Source of the DNA: Thermodesulfovibrio sp. | GTDB lineage: Bacteria; Nitrospirota; Thermodesulfovibrionia; Thermodesulfovibrionales; Thermodesulfovibrionaceae | DNA: 39,495 nucleotides | Direction: 5' to 3' | Assembly: GCA_025060075.1 (NCBI GenBank) | Contig: JANXCZ010000027.1 | Location: forward strand, 1-39,495 | Shown here: positions 1-10,053 of the stretch, piece by piece | Numbering within the stretch: position 1 is the stretch's first letter | Layout of the letters: every line of letters starts with the position of its first letter | Program-made: the position numbers and the translations under genes | Notes under the pieces: model-generated | Databases searched by the model: none | The model's input: the letters and a program-made list of their open reading frames with translations, nothing else | What the model was told of the DNA's origin: nothing

Positions 1-1838
1 TTTACATATTTTCTTTACCTCCAGTTCTTTCAACAGGTGATGGAGGAGAGCTTATAGCAGCCTCATATGGAGTTGGAACTCCCCATCCATCAGGTTATCC
101 TCTTTATGTTCAACTTGGCAAGTTATTCAGTTTTTTACCGATTGGTAATATTGGAATTAGAATTGAGTTAATTTCAGTTTTTTTCTCAATACTTACACTT
201 TTTCTTGTTTATTTTATTGTTTTTAAACTTTCTGAAAAATCATATGAGGGATACTTTGCTGCGATTACTTCAGTTTTTCTTCTTGCATTTTCCTATTCAT
301 TTTTTGGTCAAAGCATTGTGGCAAAGTTTTATACTTTAAACTCTTTTTTTGTCATGCTTTTAGTTTTCTTGGGTATATGGATACTCTTAAATGGATATGA
401 AAGAAGAGTTCAGTTTCTTGTTTCGTTTATTCTTGGAGTTACTCTTTCAGCCCATCATACAGGATTTATGATGATTGTGCCTTTTTTTATTCTTGGTATT
501 TTTTATTACAAAAATTTTTTGAAAAATTTACCCCTTAGTTTTCTTTTTTTTCTTTTGGGTTTTTCGGTAAACATCTATCTTTACATAAGAGGTATTAAAC
601 CAAATCTTTTTAACATGATATCCGTCACAGACTGGAACTCCTTCTTGAATGTTTTTCTAAGAAAAAGCTATGGAAGTGGTTCATCAATTGATTTAACAAC
701 CACAGGTTTTATTAATCTTTATGAATATTTCTATGCTTTCAAAAACTATTTTTATCTCATTGAAAAAAACTTTACTTTGTTTTCTATCCCTTTCTTTATT
801 TTTGGATTGATATGGCTTTTTAAAAGATCAAAAAAACTTTTTCTCTTTGTGCTTTTGTCTTTCTTAATTTACTCAATTTTTCTTGCTAAACTTACATTTT
901 CATTGCAAAAACCCGATGTACATGCACTTTATGTTGGAGGACATCAATATTTTATTCCCTCCTTTGCTATTTATTGTAGTTTGATAGGATTGGGACTATA
1001 TTTTATTTACAGTGTTTTTGAAAGATTTAATCTTCCTTTGGTTAAGAAAATTGTTCCTATCATTGCCATTTTATTCCCTCTATTAATGATTTTTGATAGA
1101 CTTACTGATCAGTCTCAAGGTGAAAACTATGTTCCTTACTCATATACAAAGGAGATTTTTTCTTCTTTGCCTGTATCTTCAATTTATATGACCTATGGAG
1201 ATAATCATGCCTTTCAGGCATGGTATTTAAAGCTTGTTGGTAGATACAGAGAAGATATATGTCATATAGCTCTTGATGATTATAAAACTATGATATGGGC
1301 ACTTCAGGGATGCAAACCTTACAGTCTCTACGAAAAACTTTTACCTGAGCTATTTGGTGGTGATTTAATAGAGTTAATAAAGAAAAAAAGATACCACTCA
1401 ATTATTGTTATCTCAGAAAAGCATCCTCTTTATGAAATAGTTGATAGCCATCCTTATTTTTATACATTCATATATATGGAAAAATCTTATGATAAGAAGA
1501 ATCTTGAAGAATTCTTAAGAGAAAGATTGAAAAAGATTGAAGCCTTTGTCAACTATGAAGACTGTCTCAGTCACAAAACAGACGATGTTTTTACTCTTTT
1601 ACTATGTAATTTTTCTACAATAGGATATATCAACATTGCAAAAGCCTATGAAGAGAGTATTGGCAAAGAGATAAACTTTGAACAGAAAATAAGCTATGGA
1701 GATACTACAGCAACCTTTAATATGAAGGTAAAGATTAGCAAAGAAAATGAGAGATATATTAATATTTACGATGCCATAAAAAAATACAACAACATGGATA
1801 AGTTTTATCTCTATGAAGGAAGCAATAAAAAAAATTAG
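1..1838 (+). CDS. DUF2723-family (GT-C-like) multi-pass membrane glycosyltransferase, 5' truncated by window edge
   Basis: Frame 3 is open from the window start. It encodes ...STGDGGELIAASYGVGTPHPSGYPLY..., the DUF2723-type GD-GEL-AA/HP-GYPLY motif, upstream of the tracked start at 318, followed by many TM segments. Confidence 0.85.
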   Translation, partial: YIFSLPPVLSTGDGGELIAASYGVGTPHPSGYPLYVQLGKLFSFLPIGNIGIRIELISVFFSILTLFLVYFIVFKLSEKSYEGYFAAITSVFLLAFSYSFFGQSIVAKFYTLNSFFVMLLVFLGIWILLNGYERRVQFLVSFILGVTLSAHHTGFMMIVPFFILGIFYYKNFLKNLPLSFLFFLLGFSVNIYLYIRGIKPNLFNMISVTDWNSFLNVFLRKSYGSGSSIDLTTTGFINLYEYFYAFKNYFYLIEKNFTLFSIPFFIFGLIWLFKRSKKLFLFVLLSFLIYSIFLAKLTFSLQKPDVHALYVGGHQYFIPSFAIYCSLIGLGLYFIYSVFERFNLPLVKKIVPIIAILFPLLMIFDRLTDQSQGENYVPYSYTKEIFSSLPVSSIYMTYGDNHAFQAWYLKLVGRYREDICHIALDDYKTMIWALQGCKPYSLYEKLLPELFGGDLIELIKKKRYHSIIVISEKHPLYEIVDSHPYFYTFIYMEKSYDKKNLEEFLRERLKKIEAFVNYEDCLSHKTDDVFTLLLCNFSTIGYINIAKAYEESIGKEINFEQKISYGDTTATFNMKVKISKENERYINIYDAIKKYNNMDKFYLYEGSNKKN

Positions 1839-2439
1839 CATAATACTATTCGGTGTTATATTGCTTTTCTATGTAAAGAGCTTTATAACTCAAGGACATC
1901 TCATTTCTCAGGCAGAAAAAGCTGAAAATCCTATTAGGGCAATCAGACACTATGAAAGAACTCTACTAAGCTATGTTCCCTTTAGCCCTTACAATAAAGA
2001 AGCTATAAAGGGAATTATTGATAAATGCCAAAAACTTAATGATTTAGAACAAAGGCTTTACTGCTATGAAACCTTAAGAACTGCTCTTTATCAGATAAGA
2101 AGCTTTTATCAACCATACAAAGAGGAAATTAAAAAAATTGAACCATTAATTGCAGAGCTTAAAGCAAAGCAGATGATTCAATGGAAGCATAATAACTTTT
2201 CGGAAAAAGACTATGAATCTCTTTATAATTATCATATTGAGATTTTAAAGTATGATGGTTCACCATCTTTAATGTGGAGCTTTTTTGCTGTTTTCTCTTT
2301 AATTTTATGGATTTTTTCTGTCTTTTTAATTATAGTAAAAGGATTTGGTTTTTCATTAAATAAAAAGTATTTGGCTATTGGCTTTATAGGCTTCATATTG
2401 TTTTTTAGCCTTTGGATTATAGGACTTTATAATGCTTAA
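1813..2439 (+). CDS. hypothetical membrane protein with N- and C-terminal TM segments
   Basis: ORF overlaps the preceding gene by 26 nt. Hydrophobic N-terminus and two C-terminal TM stretches. Confidence 0.7.
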   Translation: MKEAIKKISIILFGVILLFYVKSFITQGHLISQAEKAENPIRAIRHYERTLLSYVPFSPYNKEAIKGIIDKCQKLNDLEQRLYCYETLRTALYQIRSFYQPYKEEIKKIEPLIAELKAKQMIQWKHNNFSEKDYESLYNYHIEILKYDGSPSLMWSFFAVFSLILWIFSVFLIIVKGFGFSLNKKYLAIGFIGFILFFSLWIIGLYNA

Positions 2440-2442
2440 GCC

Positions 2443-3471
2443 ATGAAAGTTCTAATTTTACCTCTTTATGGAATTGGTGATACCTTGATGACAACTCCAG
2501 CAATTGAGGTTATGAAAAACTCTATTGAATGTAAAATCGTAAATATCTGCATGTTTCACTCCACTTATGAGATTTTAAAAAATAATCCATTTATTGATGA
2601 ACTTATTTATTTTCCATTTCTTGAGAAAGGAATGATCAAATCATTGAAGTTTATATTTTCCTTAGAGAAGTTTGACTATTCCATAAATTTTTATCCCTCA
2701 AATAGAAAACACTATAATATTTTAAGCTTTCTTATCGGTTCAAAATACAGAGTTGGACATAGATATATTAAAAGAGATTTTATGGAGCTTAACTTTTTGA
2801 AAAATAAAACACTAAAGGAAGATATCAATCTACATAATGTTGAGGAAAATTTGAGGCTTCTTAGTTTCTTAGGAATTAAAACAGATGAAGCACCAAAAAT
2901 GAAGATTTATCTTGATGAAGAAGAAATTAGTCATGGACAAAGAATGGTTAAATCCATGTCTAAAAGGGATTTGAAAGTGGGGATTCATACAGGAACAAGC
3001 AGTTTTAAAGGACATAAAAAGAGAAGATGGCAGAAAGAAAAATTCTCAGAGCTTATAAACATTATGCCAGATATTGATTTTTTTCTTTTTGGAACAGAGG
3101 AGGAAAAACAAGAAAATGATTTTATATTTAATAATGCAAAACACAATAATGTAATAGTTATTAACAATAAACCTATTCGTGAAGTTGCATCAATAATTAC
3201 TCATCTTAATGCATTTATTTCAAATGATTCAGGGCTTATGCATCTGGCATCTGCCTTAGGAGTACCAACTGTTGCTATTTTTGGACCTACAAATCCTTTA
3301 TGGGTTAAACCTTGGAAAGTAAAACACAGGGTTGTTCGCATTGAACTTCCCTGTTCGCCATGTTTTTACTATTCTCCAGAGCCTCTTAAATGTGTTTCAG
3401 GATTAGATTTTAAGTGTCTGAAAGATATTGATGTTTTCTCTGTAAAAGATGCTCTTGAGAGTCTACTATGA
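2443..3471 (+). CDS. glycosyltransferase family 9 (heptosyltransferase-like)
   Basis: GIGDTLMTTPAIE N-terminus, NDSGLMHLASALGVPTVAIFGPTNP motif, and Cys-rich C-terminal PCSPC...CL. Confidence 0.88.
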   Translation: MKVLILPLYGIGDTLMTTPAIEVMKNSIECKIVNICMFHSTYEILKNNPFIDELIYFPFLEKGMIKSLKFIFSLEKFDYSINFYPSNRKHYNILSFLIGSKYRVGHRYIKRDFMELNFLKNKTLKEDINLHNVEENLRLLSFLGIKTDEAPKMKIYLDEEEISHGQRMVKSMSKRDLKVGIHTGTSSFKGHKKRRWQKEKFSELINIMPDIDFFLFGTEEEKQENDFIFNNAKHNNVIVINNKPIREVASIITHLNAFISNDSGLMHLASALGVPTVAIFGPTNPLWVKPWKVKHRVVRIELPCSPCFYYSPEPLKCVSGLDFKCLKDIDVFSVKDALESLL

Positions 3472-4172
3472 TGGATACTCTTGTGATACTACCAACATAC
3501 AATGAAGCAGAAAATATAGATAAATTAATTCCTAAGCTTTTAAAACAGGAAGTTGACATCCTTTTTATAGATGATGCATCAAAGGACAATACAGCTCAAT
3601 TAATAAAACAGTGGATGAATAAATCAAATAGAATAAATCTTATTGAAAGACCTACTAAACTTGGGCTTGGAACAGCCTATATTACAGGTTTTAAATGGGC
3701 ATTAAATAGAGATTATCAATATATATTTGAGATGGATGCAGACCTAAGCCATGATCCTAAGGATATTCCCAAATTTATTAAAAAATTAGAAGAAGGTTAT
3801 GATCTTGTTATTGGTTCAAGATATACACGTGGAACAATAAGTGTTGTTGGATGGGATTTTAAAAGACTCCTTCTTTCAAAGTTTGCGAATTACTATGCAA
3901 AAACAATTCTTGGGCTTAGATTTCTTACTGATTTAACAAGCGGATATCGCTGCTACCTAAGAGCAGTGCTTGAATCTATAGAGCTTGATAGCATAAAGTC
4001 AAATGGTTACGCTTTTCAGATAGAGATGGTCTATAGAGCATATAAGAAAGGTTTTAAAATAACTGAAATACCAATAATTTTCTATGAAAGAAATAGTGGT
4101 TCATCAAAGATGGATAAAAAAATAGTTAAAGAAGCAGCCTTAATTGTCTGGAAATTAAGGTTTGGAAAATGA
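3468..4172 (+). CDS. GT2 family polyprenol-monophosphomannose synthase-like (DPM1-like)
   Basis: LPTYNEAENI, FIDDASKDNT, MDADLSHDP, GSRYTRG, and DLTSGYRCY motifs. Confidence 0.88.
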   Translation: MMDTLVILPTYNEAENIDKLIPKLLKQEVDILFIDDASKDNTAQLIKQWMNKSNRINLIERPTKLGLGTAYITGFKWALNRDYQYIFEMDADLSHDPKDIPKFIKKLEEGYDLVIGSRYTRGTISVVGWDFKRLLLSKFANYYAKTILGLRFLTDLTSGYRCYLRAVLESIELDSIKSNGYAFQIEMVYRAYKKGFKITEIPIIFYERNSGSSKMDKKIVKEAALIVWKLRFGK

Positions 4173-4192
4173 ATTTTGCCTATATTTTAGAG

Positions 4193-4212
4193 AACAAATT
4201 CAAAAATTTGTT
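4193..4212. repeat. perfect AT-rich inverted repeat AACAAATT-CAAA-AATTTGTT
   Basis: 8-bp arms with a 4-nt loop in the intergenic gap after the GT2 gene. No strong U-tract follows. Confidence 0.5.
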
Positions 4213-4293
4213 ATAATTATCTAATATTTTTAAAAAGAAAAATGGATTCTCTAACTAATTAAGCATTTAAAAAATCTTTATTCTAAAAAGAAA

Positions 4294-4740
4294 ATGAGCA
4301 AGCTTTTAATTGACGGATATAATCTTATTGGAGTTTTACATCGTGACCTAAAGAAAGCCAGACAACAACTTATACAAACACTGATAGAATATCATAATAA
4401 AAAGGGACATGATATTACTGTTGTTTTTGATGGATATAAAGAAGGATACGGAAAGGAAACGGTAGAGTATCAAGGAGGGATAAGAATAATATACTCTGGA
4501 GCTAATGAAAAGGCTGACGATGTGATAAAGAAAATTTTGAAAAATGAAAAATTCTCCTGGATTGTAATAACCTCTGACAGAGATATAGAAAAAGCAGGCT
4601 GGAGAGAAAACTGTGTAGTAATAAATTCAGATATATTTTTTGATATTCTTAATGGTGAGAAATACTATTTTAGCCACTCAAAGGGATTAACTTTGTCAAG
4701 AAAACAAAAGGCAGTAATAAGAGCAATCTCAAAGCTGTAG
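4294..4740 (+). CDS. NYN domain (YacP-like) putative RNase
   Basis: LLIDGYNLIG..., VVFDGY, YSGANEKADDVI, and VITSDRDI motifs. Confidence 0.85.
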   Translation: MSKLLIDGYNLIGVLHRDLKKARQQLIQTLIEYHNKKGHDITVVFDGYKEGYGKETVEYQGGIRIIYSGANEKADDVIKKILKNEKFSWIVITSDRDIEKAGWRENCVVINSDIFFDILNGEKYYFSHSKGLTLSRKQKAVIRAISKL

Positions 4741-5634
4741 ATGATAGGAGAAATTTTTAAGCTTCAGCCAGCATTTCAGTTAAATATCATATTCTTTGTA
4801 GGTATGTCTATTTTAGTTCTTATCTTTTCTGACAGGTTGCCTTTTTTGAACTTTTTTATGATTTATATCTCTATGGTTTTATTTCAGATTTTTCTTTCTA
4901 AGATGCCAGAAAACTCTATATTAAGTTTTATAAAAAAAATAGGTTTTCCTGTTTTGTCTGTATTAATTGCTTTTGATACAGTTGGAGAACTAATTCACTA
5001 CTTAAATCTAAAAGATATTGACTTAGTTTTGCTTGAGATGGACTATTTAATTTTGGGTTTTTATCCCTATATTTATTTTGAAAAGATTGCCAATCCTTTT
5101 CTTACTGAACTAATGCAGATTTCTTATTGTGTATACTACTTTCTTCCTTTTGTAATTGGAGTTTATTTAATTAAAAATGAAAAAAAACAGGAGTTTTACA
5201 GAGCATTGTTTATAGTACTTTTATGTTACTATCTTTCCTATATTGGCTATATGTTATTTCCTGCTCTTGGTCCCAGATACAGTATTGCACATATGTTTCA
5301 GACTGAGCTTAATGGATTACTACTGGCTAATAAAATCAATGAATTTTTAAACTATCTTGAAGGAATAAAGAGAGATGCTTTTCCAAGTGGACATGTGGGT
5401 GTATCACTTGTAGTTTTATTTTTAATGTTAAAATATTCAAAGAAACTTTTTTGGTTTAGCTTGATTCCTGTTTTACTTTTAATAGTTTCTACAGTTTATT
5501 GTAGATATCACTATTTTGTTGATGTTTTAGCGGGTATTATTTTAGCAGTTGTAAGTTTAGTTGCTGGTAATTTATACTATAATTTTTGGTTGACAAAAAA
5601 TGAAACTTTCAAATTAGAAAAAAGGGAGAATTAA
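4741..5634 (+). CDS. PAP2-superfamily membrane protein, Aur1/inositolphosphotransferase-like clade
   Basis: GPRYSI, DAFPSGHVGVS, and TVYCRYHYFVDVLAG motifs with multiple TM segments. Start is directly adjacent to the upstream stop. Confidence 0.8.
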   Translation: MIGEIFKLQPAFQLNIIFFVGMSILVLIFSDRLPFLNFFMIYISMVLFQIFLSKMPENSILSFIKKIGFPVLSVLIAFDTVGELIHYLNLKDIDLVLLEMDYLILGFYPYIYFEKIANPFLTELMQISYCVYYFLPFVIGVYLIKNEKKQEFYRALFIVLLCYYLSYIGYMLFPALGPRYSIAHMFQTELNGLLLANKINEFLNYLEGIKRDAFPSGHVGVSLVVLFLMLKYSKKLFWFSLIPVLLLIVSTVYCRYHYFVDVLAGIILAVVSLVAGNLYYNFWLTKNETFKLEKREN

Positions 5635-5635
5635 T

Positions 5636-6487
5636 TTGATAGAAAGCCTTACAGGTTATGGATTTTCTGAAAAGGGAATATTTAGAGTTGAGGCAAAATC
5701 TTTGAACCATAGATTTCTTGAGATAAACTTGAAGCTTCCTCAAATACTGGCAAGTTATGAGTTAGATATTAGAAATCTAATAAAGCGAAAGTTTTATAGA
5801 GGTAAAATAGATGTTACTGTATCTATTAATCAAAGAGAAAAAACAGGAAAAGTTTATTTAAATAAAAATCTTGCAAAACAGCTTTATTCTGCCTTTATTG
5901 ATTTAAAGAAGGAGCTTAGTATTCTTGGTTCAATTGATATTTCTATGTTTTCAAACTTTAGAGAGCTTTTTATATACGAAGAGGAGAAGCCTGATATAGA
6001 TACTCTAATGAATGCTGTATCTGAAGCTCTTGAAGCTCTTCATGAAATGAGAAAAAGAGAGGGTGAAATAATAAAAAAAACTCTAATAGAGATTACTGAT
6101 ATTCTTGAAAAAAAGATAAAAGCTTTAGAAAACATGGTGGATGTAAGTTATAATAATTATATTGATTTTTTGAAAAACAGAGTAAAAGAATTGATAGCTG
6201 AAAATAGTTTTGATGAAAAGAGAGTTTTAGAGCAGATTATTATATACGCTCAAAAGACAGATATAAAAGAAGAGGTAGATAGACTGCAAAGTCATATTAT
6301 TCAGTTTAGAGAAAATATTTTAGAGGGTGGAATAGTGGGAAAAAAACTGGATTTTTTACTTCAAGAGATGAATAGAGAAATTAATACATTGATGGCTAAG
6401 ACAGAGGATTTTCAAGTTAAAACTCTTGCTATTGATATAAAGACACAGACTGAAAGACTTAGAGAACAAGTTCAAAACATTCAATAG
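5636..6487 (+). CDS. yicC: YicC family protein (TTG start)
   Basis: SLTGYG...[18 protein letters not shown]-terminus, and C-terminal [18 protein letters not shown]...LREQVQNIQ. Confidence 0.9.
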   Translation: MIESLTGYGFSEKGIFRVEAKSLNHRFLEINLKLPQILASYELDIRNLIKRKFYRGKIDVTVSINQREKTGKVYLNKNLAKQLYSAFIDLKKELSILGSIDISMFSNFRELFIYEEEKPDIDTLMNAVSEALEALHEMRKREGEIIKKTLIEITDILEKKIKALENMVDVSYNNYIDFLKNRVKELIAENSFDEKRVLEQIIIYAQKTDIKEEVDRLQSHIIQFRENILEGGIVGKKLDFLLQEMNREINTLMAKTEDFQVKTLAIDIKTQTERLREQVQNIQ

Positions 6488-6489
6488 TT

Positions 6490-6744
6490 ATGCTTGTAAA
6501 TATAGGATTTGGTAACATAGTATCATTATCAAGAATTATTGCTGTAGTAAACCCTGGTTCATCGCCAATTAAAAGAATGAAAGATGAAGCCAGAAAAAGA
6601 GGAAAACTTATTGATGCAACTGAAGGAAGAAAAACTCGCTCAATTATAATAACTGATAGTGATCATATCATACTCAGTGCTCTTCAAGTTGAAACTATTT
6701 TGCAAAGAATTAACGAGATGAATAAGGCAAAAAATGGAGATTAA
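6490..6744 (+). CDS. remA: DUF370 / RemA-like regulatory protein
   Basis: [61 protein letters not shown]. Located between yicC and gmk, a common synteny. Confidence 0.88.
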   Translation: MLVNIGFGNIVSLSRIIAVVNPGSSPIKRMKDEARKRGKLIDATEGRKTRSIIITDSDHIILSALQVETILQRINEMNKAKNGD

Positions 6745-7348
6745 TAAAAAGGGAATTATGTTTGTTATATCCGCTCCTTCAGGGACAGGAAAAACAACAT
6801 TGTGTGAGAGATTACTTAAGATGCTTCCGGATTTAAGAATGAGTATCTCTCATACAACTAGAAAACCAAGAGCTAATGAGAAAGATGGAGTTGATTATTT
6901 TTTTATAGACAAAGAAAAATTTGAGCAGATGATAGCCAATGATGAGTTTATTGAGTGGGCTGAGGTTTATGGAAACTTCTATGGAACATCAAAAAAAGTT
7001 ATATCTGACTTAATAAAAGGAGGATATGATATACTGCTTGATGTTGATACACAGGGAGCAAGAAATATAAAAAAACTATATCCTGACAGTGTTTTAATCT
7101 TTATTCTTCCTCCTTCTTTAAAAGAATTAGAAAGAAGACTTCTTTTAAGGGATGAAGATAAGAAGGCGATATCCAAAAGATTAAGTAAAGCATCTGATGA
7201 AATCTCACAATACAAATTTTACGATTATATAGTAATAAATGATGAGCTTGAGAGGGCATTAAATGATTTATTATGCATAATTCATGCTGAAAGACTAAAG
7301 ACAAAAAGAGTTCAAAGTGAAGAAATAGATGAAATTTTAAAAAAATAA
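6734..7348 (+). CDS. gmk: guanylate kinase
   Basis: P-loop [31 protein letters not shown]; Gmk family. Confidence 0.96.
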   Translation: MEINKKGIMFVISAPSGTGKTTLCERLLKMLPDLRMSISHTTRKPRANEKDGVDYFFIDKEKFEQMIANDEFIEWAEVYGNFYGTSKKVISDLIKGGYDILLDVDTQGARNIKKLYPDSVLIFILPPSLKELERRLLLRDEDKKAISKRLSKASDEISQYKFYDYIVINDELERALNDLLCIIHAERLKTKRVQSEEIDEILKK

Positions 7349-7363
7349 GGAGGAAAGGAAACT

Positions 7364-7777
7364 ATGACAAAGAAAGATGGTTTTATTGATATTATTTCAC
7401 TACCAATAGAAATAGACAGAACAAAGATTGACTCAAGATATCGTCTTGCACTAATTGCAGCTCAAAGAGCAGCCGAGCTTTCCTTAGGTGCGACACCGAA
7501 AATAGAGAAAAAGGGCAAAAAAGTTACAACAACAGCTCTTCTTGAAATTCTATCAAACAAAATAGAATACATTACTGGTGAAGAGGCATTGAAAGCAAAG
7601 GAAAAGATTGATCAAATTGATGTTAAAAAACTTCTTGAAGACAAAAGAAGAGCAATTCCTGACCTTACTGAGCTTGAAAAAGACCTTAAGACATATTTAC
7701 ATACAAAGGAATCAGCTGAAAAAATGCTTGAAGAGCTCTTTGCAGAAAGTGATAATCTCTCTGATAAAGAGGAATAA
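7364..7777 (+). CDS. rpoZ: DNA-directed RNA polymerase omega subunit, extended C-terminus
   Basis: DSRYRLALIAAQRAAEL ... TTTALLEI, directly after gmk. RBS aggagg upstream. Confidence 0.85.
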   Translation: MTKKDGFIDIISLPIEIDRTKIDSRYRLALIAAQRAAELSLGATPKIEKKGKKVTTTALLEILSNKIEYITGEEALKAKEKIDQIDVKKLLEDKRRAIPDLTELEKDLKTYLHTKESAEKMLEELFAESDNLSDKEE

Positions 7778-7789
7778 TATCTTAAATCA

Positions 7790-8989
7790 GTGGAAAATTC
7801 TTTAAAAAATAAGAAGATCATAATAGGCATAACAGGAAGTATAGCTGCCTATAAGATATACGAACTTATTAAACTTTTAAAAGATGCTGAAGCAGAAGTT
7901 CTTCCTGTTATGACTAAAAATGCGTGTTATTTTGTTACGCCTCTAAGTGTAGAGATATCATGTGGAAATAAAGTTTTGATTGATATGTTTGAGGAATCTC
8001 TTGCTCATATTGAGCTTGCAAAAAAAGCAGATATATTTTTAGTTGCACCAGCCACAGCAAATATTATTAATAAATATGCTTCAGGAATTGCAGATGATCT
8101 TCTTACAACAACTCTACTTGCCTTCAAAGGACCTGTAATTATGGCTCCTGCAATGAACTGGAGAATGTATCAGTCACCTCAACTTCAGAGAAACATTGAT
8201 TATTTGAAAAGCATAGGAGTAAAATTTGTAGGACCTGAACAAGGTTTACTTGCCTGTGGAGAAGAAGGGCCTGGAAGACTTGCATCAATAAATAAAATTT
8301 TTGAGACAGTACTTTCTACTTTAACTGAAAAGGACTTAGAAAAAGAGAATATTATAATTACCGCAGGACCAACAAGACAGTACATTGATCCAATAAGATT
8401 TATAACAAATAGATCTTCAGGAAAGATGGGTTATGCTCTCGCAAAGATTGCAAAAAGAAGAGGTGCTTATGTAACTCTTATAAGTGGACCAACAGCCATT
8501 GAACCACCTGAGGTTGATAAATTTATAAGAGTTGAAACAACTTCTGAAATGCTTAATCAAGTTATGGAAAACATAAATGAAGCTACTGTTTTTTTGATGG
8601 CAGCAGCTCCAGTTGATTTTGAACCAAAAGATTTCTCTAAAACAAAAATTGAAAAAAAATCCATAAAATCAATTCCACTTAAGCTATGCCCTGATATACT
8701 CAAAGAAGTCTCAAAACTTAAAAATAAACCATTCACAGTAGGCTTTGCTGCTGAGACAGGTCTTAATACAGAAAGAGCAAAGATAAAGCTTGAAGAGAAA
8801 TCTCTTGATATGATCATCCTTAATGACATTATGCAAAAAGACAGGGGAATGGAAGCTGATACCAATGAAGTTTTAATAATCTATAAGAGATTTAACAAAT
8901 TTATTGAGGAGAAAATTCCTTTACAACCTAAGGAAAAAATAGCCAGTATTATTCTTTCTAAGGTCAAGGAGATAAAGCTTGGAAAATAA
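7790..8989 (+). CDS. coaBC: bifunctional phosphopantothenoylcysteine decarboxylase / phosphopantothenate-cysteine ligase
   Basis: GITGSIAAYK; APAMNWRMY; ITAGPTRQYIDPIRFITNRSSGKMGYALA. GTG start. Confidence 0.95.
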   Translation: MENSLKNKKIIIGITGSIAAYKIYELIKLLKDAEAEVLPVMTKNACYFVTPLSVEISCGNKVLIDMFEESLAHIELAKKADIFLVAPATANIINKYASGIADDLLTTTLLAFKGPVIMAPAMNWRMYQSPQLQRNIDYLKSIGVKFVGPEQGLLACGEEGPGRLASINKIFETVLSTLTEKDLEKENIIITAGPTRQYIDPIRFITNRSSGKMGYALAKIAKRRGAYVTLISGPTAIEPPEVDKFIRVETTSEMLNQVMENINEATVFLMAAAPVDFEPKDFSKTKIEKKSIKSIPLKLCPDILKEVSKLKNKPFTVGFAAETGLNTERAKIKLEEKSLDMIILNDIMQKDRGMEADTNEVLIIYKRFNKFIEEKIPLQPKEKIASIILSKVKEIKLGK

Positions 8990-10043
8990 ATATGAAATTA
9001 GAACTAAAAGAGTTTTTGACAGAATAAGCTCTTCTTCTGATGCTTTTTTAATAACTAACATTAAAAATATCAAGTATCTTACAGGTTTTAGTGGTAGTTT
9101 TGGTATTGCTCTTGTTACATGGAAAGGATGTTATCTTTTTGTTGATTTTAGATATTTTGAACAAGCAAAGAAAGAGGTAAAAGCTGAAGTATTATGCTTT
9201 AAAAATCTATGGATTGATGAACTAAAAAAGATAGTTAATGATATGCAAATAAAAAGACTTTCTTTTGAAGTAACTTGTAGCTATGAAGCCTTTTTAAAAC
9301 TCAAAGATAATATACAAATTGAACTTATACCTCAGTATTACATAGTTGAAAAAGAAAGAGCAGTTAAGGATGAAGAAGAAATAAGAAATATAAAAGAGGC
9401 AATAAAAATCGCAGAATCTGCTTTTTTGCGGATAAAGAATATTATAAAGGAGGGAAATACTGAAAAGAATATAGCAAGAAGTCTTGAAAATGAGATAAAA
9501 AAAGAAAGCGATACATTACCTTTCCCTATAATTGTAGCATCAGGGGAAAATTCTTCAATGCCTCATTGGAGATTCTCTGATAGAACTCTTAAAAGAGGAG
9601 ATTTTGTTATAATTGACTGGGGTGCTGAATATAATGGTTATTTCTGTGATATGACAAGAACATTCATAATAGGAGAGGCTTCAGAAAAACAAAAAGAAAT
9701 TTATGAATTAGTAAATAATGCAAATATGCAAGCAATTAAAGCATGTAAAGCAGATACATTAGCTAAGGAGATTGACGCAGCAGCAAGAAATTTGATAAAA
9801 CAGTTTGATTATGATGACAAATTTGGTCATGCAACAGGACATGGTGTAGGGCTTGATATTCATGAGTTTCCTAAGATAAATTCTGAATCTGAAGAAAATA
9901 TTAAAGAAGGTATGGTTTTTACAATAGAGCCAGGAGTTTATATAGAAGGCTTTGGAGGAGTAAGAATAGAAGATATGGTATTGGTGAGAGAAAACTCAGT
10001 GGAGATTTTGACAAATCTGCCAAGAGATTTAGAAATTCTGTAG
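8979..10043 (+). CDS. Xaa-Pro aminopeptidase (M24 family), TTG start
   Basis: FVIIDWGAEYNGYFCDMTRTF, GHATGHGVGLDIHEFP, MVFTIEPGVY, VRIEDMVLV metallopeptidase motifs. Confidence 0.93.
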   Translation: MENKYEIRTKRVFDRISSSSDAFLITNIKNIKYLTGFSGSFGIALVTWKGCYLFVDFRYFEQAKKEVKAEVLCFKNLWIDELKKIVNDMQIKRLSFEVTCSYEAFLKLKDNIQIELIPQYYIVEKERAVKDEEEIRNIKEAIKIAESAFLRIKNIIKEGNTEKNIARSLENEIKKESDTLPFPIIVASGENSSMPHWRFSDRTLKRGDFVIIDWGAEYNGYFCDMTRTFIIGEASEKQKEIYELVNNANMQAIKACKADTLAKEIDAAARNLIKQFDYDDKFGHATGHGVGLDIHEFPKINSESEENIKEGMVFTIEPGVYIEGFGGVRIEDMVLVRENSVEILTNLPRDLEIL

Positions 10044-10053
10044 GAGGTGTTAG

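Noticed and set aside
4193-4212. Intergenic AT-only hairpin as a Rho-independent terminator for the glycosyltransferase operon
   Set aside because: Stem has almost no GC and no U-tract; kept only as a repeat.
7608-7805. 65-aa ORF overlapping rpoZ in another frame
   Set aside because: Composition typical of out-of-frame AT-rich coding DNA; crosses the rpoZ/coaBC junction without RBS support.
8557-8865. 102-aa ORF antisense to coaBC
   Set aside because: No motif; the opposite strand is clearly coaBC.
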